Positions 44,270-53,737 of a stretch of 64,000 nt of DNA are shown here, one piece after another (the stretch's first letter is position 1; each line of letters opens with the position of its first letter). The translations under genes and the position numbers were made by a program. The stretch is from CAYJLC01 sp964370735 (GTDB lineage: Bacteria > Bacillota > Clostridia > Oscillospirales > Butyricicoccaceae): positions 4,989-68,988 of the forward strand of contig CAYJLC010000007.1 of NCBI GenBank assembly GCA_964370735.1, read 5' to 3'. The notes under the pieces were generated by a model. It did no database searches. It saw only the letters and a program-made list of their open reading frames with translations, and was not told the DNA's origin.

Positions 44270-45031
44270 ATGACAAAAATTGCTCTTTCAGGTGCAAATG
44301 GACGTATGGGCAAAGCTATCACAGAGCTTTGCAAAAACAGAGAAGATGCAAAAATTGTTTTCGGAATTGATAAATTTTGCGAAAAAACAGCTGATTTCCC
44401 TATCTATGCAAGTCCTTTTGAGTACAATGGCAAATGCGATGTAATAATCGATTTTTCAAATACCTCGGCGCTAGACATGATTTTAGAATATGCTCTAAAA
44501 AACAAAACTCCTCTTGTTTTATGCACAACAGGGTTTGATAATGAGCAAAATGAAAAAATTTCGGAAGCTTCGAAAGAAATTCCTATTTTTAAATCAGGAA
44601 ATATGTCAATTGGTATCAATTTAATCATGGATATGCTAAAAAAATGTGCGCATGTTTTAGGGTATAATTATGATGTTGAAATCATTGAAAAACACCATAA
44701 TCAAAAACTAGACTCACCGTCTGGAACTGCGCTAATGCTTGCAGATTCTGTTAAAGATAACCTGCCTTATGACGCGCATTATGTCTATGACAGAACTACA
44801 AAAATGCAAAAACGTGATAGTAAAGAAATCGGTATTTCTGCTATTCGTGGTGGAACAATCGTTGGCGAACACTCTGTAATTTTTGCAGGTCACGATGAAA
44901 TTATTGAGCTAAAACACTCTGCTTTATCTCGTGAAGTTTTTGCAAATGGTGCTGTTAACGCTGCTATATTCTTAGCTACTCAAAATGTTCCAAAAATTTA
45001 CGATATGACCGATTTAATATCGTCAAAATAA
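44270..45031 (+). CDS. dapB: 4-hydroxy-tetrahydrodipicolinate reductase
   Basis: 253 residues. The nucleotide-binding GANGRMGKA and the catalytic EKHHNQKLDSPSGTA block are clear. It reduces the dapA product with NAD(P)H. Last gene of the lysine-riboswitch operon, 15 bases after dapA. Confidence 0.96.
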   Translation: MTKIALSGANGRMGKAITELCKNREDAKIVFGIDKFCEKTADFPIYASPFEYNGKCDVIIDFSNTSALDMILEYALKNKTPLVLCTTGFDNEQNEKISEASKEIPIFKSGNMSIGINLIMDMLKKCAHVLGYNYDVEIIEKHHNQKLDSPSGTALMLADSVKDNLPYDAHYVYDRTTKMQKRDSKEIGISAIRGGTIVGEHSVIFAGHDEIIELKHSALSREVFANGAVNAAIFLATQNVPKIYDMTDLISSK

Positions 45032-45035
45032 TAAC

Positions 45036-45065
45036 AAAAGTCGTTTTTTTAAAAAACGGCTTTTT
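45036..45065 (+). terminator. Terminator after dapB
   Basis: AAAGTCGTTTTT/AAAAACGGCTTT stem with a G-T pair, then T-rich sequence. Confidence 0.82.
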
Positions 45066-45085
45066 CTTTTTCTTTTTCTTTTTCT
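45060..45085. repeat. CTTTTT microsatellite
   Basis: Four consecutive CTTTTT units that extend the T-rich tail of the dapB terminator. Confidence 0.8.
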
Positions 45086-45232
45086 AAATGATAATTCTTA
45101 ATATTCTCGTGCGTATTTCATTGTTAAATTTATCCATTTTATGATAATATTTCTTTAATAATTTTGTATCAACTCACAACTTATGTTATATTTTATAAAT
45201 AAAAGAAAAAACTCTTTATTAAATTGGAATTT

Positions 45233-45243
45233 TTTGGTATAAT
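45233..45243 (+). promoter_or_regulatory. Extended -10 promoter of CDP-alcohol phosphatidyltransferase gene
   Basis: TGGTATAAT with consensus -10 (45238-45243) and a TG extension; no good -35 box. Confidence 0.6.
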
Positions 45244-45304
45244 ATTAAAAACGTTATATTTAATACTTCTATAAAAAGATGTATTAAAGCCGAGGAGGTT
45301 TTTT

Positions 45305-45910
45305 ATGTTCGATACCTCAGCACGAGAATATTTCAAGAATTTAATCGAAAATTTCGCAAAAACCACTAAACTAACCAGCTTACATCCGAATTTCGTCACT
45401 CTATTAGGGCTACTTTGTGGCTTAATCGCATTTTTTTCACTTTGTGTCGGAAAAGTTTATTTAACAATTTTTTTCCTATGTCTTTCTGCTTTTTTTGATA
45501 TTTTAGACGGAACAGTTGCACGATTAACGAATAAAACTTCAAAATTTGGTGCTTATTTCGACCTTATTTCAGATAAATTAGTCGAATGCCTTATCTTAGT
45601 AGGCTTTTATTTCTATATGCCTCATTTTGTGGTTACTTATTTTGTCACACTTATCGTATTGATTTTTAACTTTTCTACCGTTTCGCTTAAAAATTCTTTA
45701 TTTTATGAGAAAAATCCTATGCAAATTCAATATGATTTTTCAAATTTCGAACGAAACTCATGTTTTTTTGCATATATCTCAATGATTTTATTCCCAAAAT
45801 ATATGTTTATTCCATTAAACGTCTTGAATATTTTTCTAATTTTACTCGCAGTCGCACGAATACTTAAGTTAATTATCGTTGATTTAAGCTATGAAAAAAA
45901 TGATGAATAA
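45305..45910 (+). CDS. CDP-alcohol phosphatidyltransferase family protein
   Basis: 201 residues with about six hydrophobic helices. The family motif D-G-x2-A-R-x8-G-x3-D-x3-D is perfect (D68, G69, A72, R73, G82, D86, D90). It transfers a phosphatidyl group from CDP-diacylglycerol to an alcohol at the membrane. Which phospholipid it makes (PG, PS, cardiolipin or inositol type) cannot be told. GAGGAGG precedes the ATG, and it stands alone. Confidence 0.92.
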   Translation: MFDTSAREYFKNLIENFAKTTKLTSLHPNFVTLLGLLCGLIAFFSLCVGKVYLTIFFLCLSAFFDILDGTVARLTNKTSKFGAYFDLISDKLVECLILVGFYFYMPHFVVTYFVTLIVLIFNFSTVSLKNSLFYEKNPMQIQYDFSNFERNSCFFAYISMILFPKYMFIPLNVLNIFLILLAVARILKLIIVDLSYEKNDE

Positions 45911-45976
45911 TAAAAAAGTCTTTGAAATTCTATATCTAAACTGGTTATAAATCAATATTAACTTTAATTTACAAAT

Positions 45977-46027
45977 CAAAAAAACACTCTTTTTTATGGT
46001 AAATAAACCATATTTAGGAGTGTTTTA
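45977..46027 (-). terminator. Terminator after uvrA
   Basis: Minus strand AAAACACTC ... GAGTGTTTT outer stem with an inner ATGG/CCAT pairing, then T run. Confidence 0.72.
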
Positions 46028-46033
46028 TAATCT

Positions 46034-48853
46034 TTATAGTAATTTTTTCAAATATTTGCCTGTATACGAGATTTCTGATTTAATAATTTTTTCTGGTGTA
46101 CCTGAGAAAATAATCTCCCCACCTTTTTTACCACCCTCAGGACCGATATCTATGATGTGGTCGGCAGTTTTTATTACATCTAAATTATGCTCAATTACTA
46201 AAATCGTATTCCCAGCGTCCGTAAGCTTCGATAAAACATCCGTAAGTTTATGAACATCTGCGATGTGAAGTCCAGTCGTTGGCTCATCGAGAATATAAAT
46301 CGTCTTCCCTGTCGAGCGTTTCGAAAGTTCAGTCGCGAGTTTTACACGTTGCGCCTCACCACCAGAAAGAGTTGTCGACGCTTGACCTAGCTTAATATAC
46401 GAAAGTCCAACTTCATTCAAAGTATCTAGTTTTCTATGAATTTTCGGTATGTTTTGGAAAAATTCCAACGCTTCTTCGATAGTCATATCCAAAACTTCGT
46501 AAATATTTTTACCTTTATAGCGAACTTCTAGCGTTTCGCGATTATATCTCTTGCCTTTACAAATTTCGCAAGGAACATAAATATCAGGTAAAAAATGCAT
46601 TTCGATTTTAAGCAAACCATCACCCGAACACGCTTCGCAACGTCCACCTTTTACATTAAATGAAAATCTGCCGTTTGTATAACCACGCATTTTAGCATCG
46701 TTTGTACTCGCAAAAAGTTCACGAATATCTGTAAAAACACCAGTATAAGTCGCTGGATTTGACCTCGGAGTACGCCCAATCGGTGACTGGTCGATATTAA
46801 TAACCTTGTCGAGTTCATCAATTCCTTTTATTTCTTTGTGCTTCGCTGCCTTTAATTTGGCTCCATTAAGGTCGTGTGCGAGTTTTTTGTAGATGATTTC
46901 GTTAACAAGCGATGATTTCCCTGAACCTGAAACCCCAGTCACACAAGTCATCACCCCAAAAGGAATTTTTACATTCACATTTTTAAGATTATTTGCTTCA
47001 GCACCAATTACTTGAAGGAATTTTCCACTCCCTTTTCTGCGCTTTTTCGGAATATCTATCTTGATTTTACCACTCAAATATTTACCAGTAAGCGAATTTT
47101 CACTTTTTAGTAAATCGTCTATTTCCCCGGAAAAAATCACTTCCCCACCATGAATTCCAGCTCCAGGGCCGATATCAATAATATGGTCGGCTGCAAACAT
47201 CGTATCCTCGTCATGCTCAACGACAATTAAAGTGTTCCCTAAATCGCGAAGTTTTTTTAGTGTCGCCAAAAGCTTGTCATTATCCCTTTGATGAAGTCCG
47301 ATAGACGGTTCGTCCAAAATATAAAGCACGCCCATAAGATACGAGCCGATTTGTGTCGCCAGTCGAATTCTTTGGCTTTCACCACCAGAAAGCGTGCCAG
47401 AACTTCTTGATAAAGTAAGATATTCTAGTCCAACAGACGTTAAAAAGCCTAATCTTTCTTTGATTTCCTTCAAAATTCTCTCGGCAATCATAAAATCATT
47501 GCCAAAAAGCTCTAATTTATCGATAAATTCAAGCGCATCATCGACAGCCAGATGACAAAAATCTGAAATATTCATATCACCCACAGTTACAGCCAAAATT
47601 TCAGGCTTTAATCTATGCCCATCGCAATCTGGACACGAGTTTGCACTCATCGAATTTTCCATCTCAGAACGCATATACTCACTTGTGGTTTCTTTGTATC
47701 TTCTTTCCAAATTGTTGATTACACCTTCGAAACTACGATTTGTTTTGAAATATGAGGCATTTTTTGCATATTCTAAATCGAGCGACATATCTCCTGTTCC
47801 GTATAAAAGCGCGTCGACAGCTTCCGTTGACATATCTTTTATCTTTGTATCAAGCGTGAAACCGAAATGTTTTCCAAGCGCTGTGTAATACATATTTGCA
47901 ATTGAGCCTTTGTCTGGAATTGTCCACCCTGAAGCAGAAATACCACCCTCTTTTAGTGATAAATTACGGTTTGGCATAACTTTTTCTGGGTCAATTTTTA
48001 GTAAAGTTCCAAGCCCTGTACACGTCGAACACGCACCATAAGGGTTGTTAAACGAGAACATTCTAGGCGATAATTCCTCCATCGAAATAGAACAATCTTC
48101 ACACGCATAATTTTGCGAAAACAGAATATCTTCACCGTCAATTATATTCACAATGCAAACCCCATCTGAAAGGTGTAGCGCAGTTTCAAGCGAGTCTGTC
48201 AAACGTGATTTCACGTCTTCTTTTATAATAATTCTGTCGATTACTATGTCAATATTATGTTTTTTCGTCTTAGTTAGCTTGATATCAGGCGAAATTTCCA
48301 TTATTTCACCGTCAACTCTCGCTCTCACATAACCTTCTTTAAGCGCCGAAGATAAAACCTTTGTATGTTCGCCTTTTTTGCCCTTAATTACAGGTGCAAG
48401 TATTTGAATTCTTGTTTTTTCTTCGAATTTTAAAACTTTATCTACTATTTGGTCGATAGTTTGTTTTTCGATAACTTTGCCACACTTCGGACAATGTGGA
48501 ACACCAATTCTAGCCCATAAAAGCCTTAAATAATCGTAAATTTCTGTGACAGTTCCAACCGTTGAACGCGGATTTTTAGATGTAGTTTTTTGGTCGATAG
48601 AAATTGCAGGCGAAAGCCCCTCGATATACTCGACATTCGGTTTTTCCATCTGCCCTAAAAATTGCCTTGCATAAGAAGAAAGCGATTCGACATAACGTCG
48701 TTGTCCTTCTGCATAAATCGTATCGAATGCAAGCGATGATTTTCCTGACCCAGAAATCCCTGTTATTACCACGAGTTTATCTCTTGGTATTTCGATATCA
48801 ATATTTTTAAGGTTATGCTCTTTTGCACCCTTAACTACGATATTTTTAGTCAT
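46034..48853 (-). CDS. uvrA: Excinuclease ABC subunit A
   Basis: 939 residues, full length. Two ABC ATPase modules with Walker A GISGSGKSS near the start and GVSGSGKSS in the second half, two LSGGE signatures (TLSGGESQRIRL, TLSGGEAQRVKL), and zinc motifs CEDC..CSTC and CEAC..CEIC. It recognises bulky DNA damage with UvrB in nucleotide excision repair. It is separate from uvrB, which lies 2.9 kb away in the other direction. AAAGGG precedes the ATG. Confidence 0.97.
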   Translation of the reverse strand: MTKNIVVKGAKEHNLKNIDIEIPRDKLVVITGISGSGKSSLAFDTIYAEGQRRYVESLSSYARQFLGQMEKPNVEYIEGLSPAISIDQKTTSKNPRSTVGTVTEIYDYLRLLWARIGVPHCPKCGKVIEKQTIDQIVDKVLKFEEKTRIQILAPVIKGKKGEHTKVLSSALKEGYVRARVDGEIMEISPDIKLTKTKKHNIDIVIDRIIIKEDVKSRLTDSLETALHLSDGVCIVNIIDGEDILFSQNYACEDCSISMEELSPRMFSFNNPYGACSTCTGLGTLLKIDPEKVMPNRNLSLKEGGISASGWTIPDKGSIANMYYTALGKHFGFTLDTKIKDMSTEAVDALLYGTGDMSLDLEYAKNASYFKTNRSFEGVINNLERRYKETTSEYMRSEMENSMSANSCPDCDGHRLKPEILAVTVGDMNISDFCHLAVDDALEFIDKLELFGNDFMIAERILKEIKERLGFLTSVGLEYLTLSRSSGTLSGGESQRIRLATQIGSYLMGVLYILDEPSIGLHQRDNDKLLATLKKLRDLGNTLIVVEHDEDTMFAADHIIDIGPGAGIHGGEVIFSGEIDDLLKSENSLTGKYLSGKIKIDIPKKRRKGSGKFLQVIGAEANNLKNVNVKIPFGVMTCVTGVSGSGKSSLVNEIIYKKLAHDLNGAKLKAAKHKEIKGIDELDKVINIDQSPIGRTPRSNPATYTGVFTDIRELFASTNDAKMRGYTNGRFSFNVKGGRCEACSGDGLLKIEMHFLPDIYVPCEICKGKRYNRETLEVRYKGKNIYEVLDMTIEEALEFFQNIPKIHRKLDTLNEVGLSYIKLGQASTTLSGGEAQRVKLATELSKRSTGKTIYILDEPTTGLHIADVHKLTDVLSKLTDAGNTILVIEHNLDVIKTADHIIDIGPEGGKKGGEIIFSGTPEKIIKSEISYTGKYLKKLL

Positions 48854-48966
48854 TTTTTACCCTTTCGTAATGTAATTTATATGATTTTGCGTATATTTAT
48901 AACGATATCCTTTGTTTTTGAGTTCAAAGTTTATCAGAATAGTCAATTTTAATTTCTTTAAGTTTT

Positions 48967-48995
48967 AAGACACCTACAAGCGTAGATGTCTTTTT
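48967..48995 (+). terminator. Terminator-like hairpin, plus orientation
   Basis: AAGACA-CTAC/GTAG-TGTCTT stem followed by a T run on the plus strand that runs into the stop codon of the minus-strand aldo/keto reductase. On the minus strand, where the gene needs it, the T run is weak. Confidence 0.55.
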
Positions 48996-48997
48996 TA

Positions 48998-50128
48998 TTA
49001 TGCTCTTAGTTTTTCGTCAACCATTTTTAATAATTTTCTAACTTCTAACTTTTGAGGGCAATTATCCTCACAAAAACCACAATCAACGCATTTTTCATAA
49101 TTTGCACCTGGTTTTTCAGCATTTGTAATATAATCGTTGTAATTTTTCTTGCCAGCTTCTTTTAAATCATATACATTATAATTTGTATACGCTGCAAAAA
49201 TCCTAGGAATATTAATATCCATAGGACATGGCTGACAATACTTACATCCTGTGCAATATAGTTCTGAGAATTTTTTAAGATTTTCCATAGCTGTTTTAAT
49301 ATCTTCACGCTCATCTTCCGTTAAATGCTCAGATAATGAAGCTAATTCGATATTTTGCTTAACCATATCAAGATTTTCCATGCCACTTAATGCACAATCG
49401 ATATTTTCGTTACTTAAAACAAATTTAAACGCAAGCTCATAAGTTGCGATATTTTTCTTGCCTGTAAGCTTTGTATAAAGTTCAGACGGTGCTGAAAGTC
49501 TGCCTCCACCAACAGGACCCATAGCGACAACGCCTAATCCTTTTGATTTTGCATAAGCAATCATTTCTTCATTCGAACGGTCGATTAAATTGTACTGAAC
49601 CAGCATACTTTCATGCACTTTGCCCTCGTCAATTATGTGTTTAATATTTTTTGATTCATCATGGAATGAGAACGAAATATGACGGATTTTTCCTTCTGCT
49701 TTTAATCTTAATGCCTCATCAATTAAACCAAGTTTTACGATAGTATTGTCAAAAGCGTCTTTGTTTATACCCCAAAAGTGATAAAAATCAACATAATCCA
49801 TATCGAGTTTTGAAAGGCTTCTATTTAAAAATTTCTCAAAATCAGCCGTTTCTTTCACTTCACCTACTGGACATTTTGTCGAAACATATACTTTGTCACG
49901 AAAATCTTTAAGTGCGATACCCACTGCTTCTTCGGAATTTGAATTGCAATAATACGGTGCTGTATCGAAATAGTTTACGCCATTGTCATAGGCATATTTC
50001 AGCATTTCATTTACTTTTTCTTGAACAATTTTTTTCTTTCCATCGACATCTATTTCAGGAAATCTCATACATCCAAAACCTAAAGCTGAAATTTCTACGC
50101 CTGTGTTTCCAAATTTTCTGTACTTCAT
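48998..50128 (-). CDS. Aldo/keto reductase with C-terminal ferredoxin domain
   Basis: 376 residues. Residues 1-270 are an aldo/keto reductase barrel (FGNTGVEISALGFGCMRFP, NYFDTAPYY with the catalytic tyrosine). The C-terminus adds two [4Fe-4S] motifs (CTGCKYCQPCP and CVDCGFCEDNCP). This fused form is common in anaerobes; the physiological substrate is unknown. It has its own promoter and an AAGGAG site, divergent from ypeB. Confidence 0.93.
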   Translation of the reverse strand: MKYRKFGNTGVEISALGFGCMRFPEIDVDGKKKIVQEKVNEMLKYAYDNGVNYFDTAPYYCNSNSEEAVGIALKDFRDKVYVSTKCPVGEVKETADFEKFLNRSLSKLDMDYVDFYHFWGINKDAFDNTIVKLGLIDEALRLKAEGKIRHISFSFHDESKNIKHIIDEGKVHESMLVQYNLIDRSNEEMIAYAKSKGLGVVAMGPVGGGRLSAPSELYTKLTGKKNIATYELAFKFVLSNENIDCALSGMENLDMVKQNIELASLSEHLTEDEREDIKTAMENLKKFSELYCTGCKYCQPCPMDINIPRIFAAYTNYNVYDLKEAGKKNYNDYITNAEKPGANYEKCVDCGFCEDNCPQKLEVRKLLKMVDEKLRA

Positions 50129-50159
50129 AATATTCTCCTTATATTTTTTTTATAAATAC

Positions 50160-50188
50160 ATTATATCTCTTATTTTTTAAAAAGTAAA
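50160..50188 (-). promoter_or_regulatory. Promoter of the aldo/keto reductase gene
   Basis: Minus strand TTTACT (50188-50183), 17-base spacer, TATAAT (50165-50160). Confidence 0.7.
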
Positions 50189-50243
50189 GCATAATATCTA
50201 TTTTTTCGAACAAAATATGTATATAAAATTTAGGAGGAAAAAT

Positions 50244-51602
50244 ATGAAAAAAAATATAGCTATACCTATTTTATCTGCAATTTCTGTCGTTTCTATTGCG
50301 CTTGCAATTTATTTTTATGCAAATTCTAGTGTCATGCTTTCAGCCGATAGACACTCCACCGACAAGGCATTCGCAGAGTTTACAACCAGCGTTTCAAAGC
50401 TTAGCACAGCTACCGAAAAAGCAAAATTTGCGACGAGCGATGAATACACAGTCACTATGCTCACAGAAATTGCTCTAGAGGCTGAAAAAGCAAAGGCAAA
50501 TTTATCTGATTTAAGAATTTCTGAAACAGATTTAAGCAAAACGCAAGAATTTATGTCTAAAATTTCCGATTATTCTCAATCACTTATCAAAAAAATAGTT
50601 TCAGGGCAAGAATTAACCGACGAGGACAGGCAAAATATTGCTATGTTTGCCGAAAATTCGAAAATGCTGTCTAGTGATGTCGCCGAAGTTCAGGCGATGT
50701 ATAATAATGGTGAAATCGAAGATTTATATATGAATATTAAAACTTTTGACGGAAAAGAAGTTCAAAATGTGTCTGGTTCATTTGCTTCTAGCGAAGAAAC
50801 AACAGACGTAAACCCTGACCATAAGACACAAAATTTTGCAACTTTAGTGTATGACGGTCCGTTTTCTGCACATATTTCTCAAAGAGAGCCTGCATATTTA
50901 GAAGGAAAAGAAGAAATTTCTGAAGAAGATGCGAAAAAACGCGTTGCCGATTTTCTAGGAGTTGATACTTCTAATGTAACATCGCAAGGCAAAATGGCAG
51001 GGCAAATTCCTTGCTATAAATTTATGGTCGAAAAGGATAATAAGCAAATCGGTGTCGATATGACGATAACTGGTGGGTATATTTTAAATACGCTAATTTA
51101 TCGCGAAGAAGTTGGAAATGCTGAAATAAATACCGAAGATGCTATTAAAAAAGCCGACGAAATTTTGAAAAATTCTGCTTTCACCGACTATAAAGCGACT
51201 TATTATACAGAGGCAAATGGTATTTTAACGATAAATTATGCATTCACTCAAGGTGAAACTGTTGTTTACTCCGATTTAATCAAAATGTCGATTTATTTAG
51301 ACGATGGCACGCTTAAAGGTGTCGAGGCGAGTGGATATATAATGAATCATAAAGAACGCGAAATGGAAACTCCAAAACTTTCAATTTATGAGGCAAGACA
51401 ACTTGTTTCAAGCGACCTTCGAATTTTAAGTGAAGGTATGGCTATCGTTCCTACTTCTTTTGACAGCGAAGTTTTAACTTATGAATTTAAGTGTGAATCC
51501 TATGACGGAAAGCATTATTTAGTGTATGTAGATGCAATAAATGGTGGAATTGAAAATATTTTAATTCTAATCGAAGATGAAACAGGTACTTTGACTATGT
51601 AA
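50244..51602 (+). CDS. ypeB: Germination protein YpeB (PepSY-repeat protein)
   Basis: 452 residues from the ATG at 50244, right after AGGAGG; an upstream start at 50217 lies before that site. An N-terminal membrane segment (about 5-24) is followed by a helical region and then repeated PepSY-like domains (ISEEDAKKRVADFLGV, INTEDAIKKADEIL, LSIYEARQLVSSDLR). This matches YpeB, the partner that stabilises the spore cortex hydrolase SleB. sleB normally lies directly upstream, but here the neighbour is a divergent reductase, so the pair is split. Confidence 0.88.
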   Translation: MKKNIAIPILSAISVVSIALAIYFYANSSVMLSADRHSTDKAFAEFTTSVSKLSTATEKAKFATSDEYTVTMLTEIALEAEKAKANLSDLRISETDLSKTQEFMSKISDYSQSLIKKIVSGQELTDEDRQNIAMFAENSKMLSSDVAEVQAMYNNGEIEDLYMNIKTFDGKEVQNVSGSFASSEETTDVNPDHKTQNFATLVYDGPFSAHISQREPAYLEGKEEISEEDAKKRVADFLGVDTSNVTSQGKMAGQIPCYKFMVEKDNKQIGVDMTITGGYILNTLIYREEVGNAEINTEDAIKKADEILKNSAFTDYKATYYTEANGILTINYAFTQGETVVYSDLIKMSIYLDDGTLKGVEASGYIMNHKEREMETPKLSIYEARQLVSSDLRILSEGMAIVPTSFDSEVLTYEFKCESYDGKHYLVYVDAINGGIENILILIEDETGTLTM

Positions 51603-51605
51603 CTG

Positions 51606-51634
51606 TTGATATTTCAAGCTTTTTGTGATAAAAT
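51606..51634 (+). promoter_or_regulatory. Promoter of uvrB
   Basis: TTGATA (51606-51611), 17-base spacer, TAAAAT (51629-51634). Confidence 0.7.
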
Positions 51635-51654
51635 CTAAATATGATATTACTAAC

Positions 51655-51695
51655 GGTGCTGTTAATTTGTAAATTTCAATATATTTGACAGCACC
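51655..51695 (+). promoter_or_regulatory. Inverted repeat in the uvrB leader
   Basis: GGTGCTGTTAA (51655-51665) and TTGACAGCACC (51685-51695) can pair over 11 bases with one G-T pair, about 20 bases after the predicted uvrB transcription start. No T run follows, so it is not a simple terminator. Confidence 0.6.
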
Positions 51696-51716
51696 ATACT
51701 TATATAGGAGATTTTT

Positions 51717-53675
51717 ATGCCTAAATTTCAAATTAAATCTGAATACAAGCCATCTGGCGACCAGCCTTCGGCTATTGATAGCCTTGTAGCTGGGCTAAAT
51801 GAAGGAAAACGAGAACAAACTCTTTTGGGAGTTACTGGTTCAGGTAAAACTTTTACGATGGCAAATGTCATCGAACGCGTACAAAAACCCACGCTCATTT
51901 TAGCACACAATAAAACACTTGCTGCACAACTTTGCTCGGAGTTTCGCGAATTTTTCCCTGATAATGCTGTCGAATATTTCGTTTCATATTATGATTATTA
52001 TCAACCAGAGGCATATATTGCATCAACTGATACATATATCGAAAAAGACTCGAAAATCAACGACGAAATCGAGCGTTTGCGTCACTCTGCGACAGCATCA
52101 CTTTTTGAGAGAGAAGATGTAATTGTGGTTGCCTCTGTTTCGTGCATTTATTCGCTAGGTGATCCTGATGATTATAAAAATTTGATGGTTTCACTACGCG
52201 TTGGCATGGAATACTCACGAGAAACGCTAATTCGTAGGCTGACTGACATTCAATATGAGCGAAACGACATTGCATTTGAACGAAATCGCTTTCGCGTGCG
52301 TGGTGATAATATTGAAATTCACCCATCTTTCACAGATGATTTTGCATATCGAGTGGAGCTTGAATTTGATGAGGTCGCTAGAATTTCTGAAATAAATCCT
52401 CTTACAGGCGAAGTTTTGCGAGTGATTTCTCACGCTGTTATCTTCCCTGCATCGCATTATGTAACAACAAAGGACAAAATTGACAGTGCAATTAATGAAA
52501 TAGGCGATGAACTAACTGAACGAATAGATTATTTCACGCGTGAACAGAAACTAGTCGAAGCTCAAAGAATTAGCCAACGTACAAAATACGATATGGAAAT
52601 GCTAGATGAAATCGGATTTTGTAGTGGTATTGAAAATTACTCAAGAGTGCTTTCTGGTCGTGAAAAAGGCTCGACACCACATACTTTAATTGATTATTTC
52701 CCTGATGGATTTTTAATGTTTATCGATGAGTCGCATGTTATGTTACCACAAGTTCGTGGTATGTATTTTGGCGATAGAGCAAGGAAGGAAAGTTTGGTTG
52801 AAAATGGTTTCAGACTTCCCTCAGCGCTCGATAATCGTCCTTTAAATTTCAATGAATTTGAAGAAAAAATGCAAAATGTAATCTATGTTTCGGCGACTCC
52901 TGGAAATTATGAAAAAGAGCATTCTTTGCAAATTGTCGAACAAGTTATTCGTCCGACAGGGCTTGTAGACCCTGATATTTTTATACGTCCAACGGAAAAT
53001 CAAATCGATGATTTAATCGATGAAATCAATGATAAAGTAGAAAAAGGCGAGCGTACATTAATCACTACTTTAACAAAAAAAATGGCAGAAGACCTTACAA
53101 ATTACCTAAAAGAAGCCGGAATTAAAGTTTGTTATATGCATCATGACATAAAAACTATCGAAAGAATGGAAATTATTCGCGATTTGCGTCTTGGAGTTTA
53201 TGATGTTTTAATCGGAATAAACCTTTTAAGAGAAGGGCTTGACATCCCTGAGGTTACGATGGTTTGTATTTTAGATGCTGATAAAGAAGGATTTTTGCGT
53301 TCAGAAACTTCACTCATACAAACAATTGGTCGTGCTGCGCGTAATGCTAATGGTAAAGTTATTCTTTATGCCGATAAAATCACGCCATCTATGGAAAGAG
53401 CGATTAAAGAAACGGATAGACGTCGTGCAAAACAAAAGGCATATAATGAAAAACATGGAATTATTCCACAGACTGTTAAAAAAGATGTTCGTGATATTAT
53501 TGAAATATCTATGGACAATAAACTTCCGAAAAAAGACGCAAAAAAACGCCTGAACAAATCAGAGCGTGATAAATTAATAAACGATTTAACAAGACAAATG
53601 AAAGATGCTGCAAAAATGCTTGAATTTGAACTGGCAGCAAAACTTCGTGATGAAATCAAGAAAATACAAGAATAA
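51717..53675 (+). CDS. uvrB: Excinuclease ABC subunit B
   Basis: 652 residues, full length. Helicase motifs include GVTGSGKT, the YYDYYQPEAY beta-hairpin that inserts into damaged DNA, DESHV and the QTIGRAARN block. The C-terminal UVR motif (KMLEFELAAKLRDEI) binds UvrC. It verifies DNA damage in nucleotide excision repair. No LexA-like box of the Bacillus type is evident upstream. Ends at a terminator facing degV. Confidence 0.97.
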   Translation: MPKFQIKSEYKPSGDQPSAIDSLVAGLNEGKREQTLLGVTGSGKTFTMANVIERVQKPTLILAHNKTLAAQLCSEFREFFPDNAVEYFVSYYDYYQPEAYIASTDTYIEKDSKINDEIERLRHSATASLFEREDVIVVASVSCIYSLGDPDDYKNLMVSLRVGMEYSRETLIRRLTDIQYERNDIAFERNRFRVRGDNIEIHPSFTDDFAYRVELEFDEVARISEINPLTGEVLRVISHAVIFPASHYVTTKDKIDSAINEIGDELTERIDYFTREQKLVEAQRISQRTKYDMEMLDEIGFCSGIENYSRVLSGREKGSTPHTLIDYFPDGFLMFIDESHVMLPQVRGMYFGDRARKESLVENGFRLPSALDNRPLNFNEFEEKMQNVIYVSATPGNYEKEHSLQIVEQVIRPTGLVDPDIFIRPTENQIDDLIDEINDKVEKGERTLITTLTKKMAEDLTNYLKEAGIKVCYMHHDIKTIERMEIIRDLRLGVYDVLIGINLLREGLDIPEVTMVCILDADKEGFLRSETSLIQTIGRAARNANGKVILYADKITPSMERAIKETDRRRAKQKAYNEKHGIIPQTVKKDVRDIIEISMDNKLPKKDAKKRLNKSERDKLINDLTRQMKDAAKMLEFELAAKLRDEIKKIQE

Positions 53676-53701
53676 ATCCAAATATGTAGTTTGATGCAAT
53701 T

Positions 53702-53731
53702 AAAAAACCCTGTTTGAAACAGGGTTTTTTA
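53702..53731. terminator. Bidirectional terminator between uvrB and degV
   Basis: AAAAAACCCTGTTT/AAACAGGGTTTTTT near-perfect palindrome. Confidence 0.9.
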
Positions 53732-53737
53732 TGTTTT

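Noticed and set aside
50186..50200. CATAATA as a sigma-G promoter for ypeB
   Set aside because: The -10-like element resembles sigma-G sites, but no matching -35 lies at the right distance, and the stretch overlaps the divergent sigma-A-like promoter.
51685..51716. TTGACA at 51685 as the uvrB -35 box
   Set aside because: No -10 box lies 16-18 bases downstream, and the sequence is the right arm of an inverted repeat. The 51606-51634 promoter is better.
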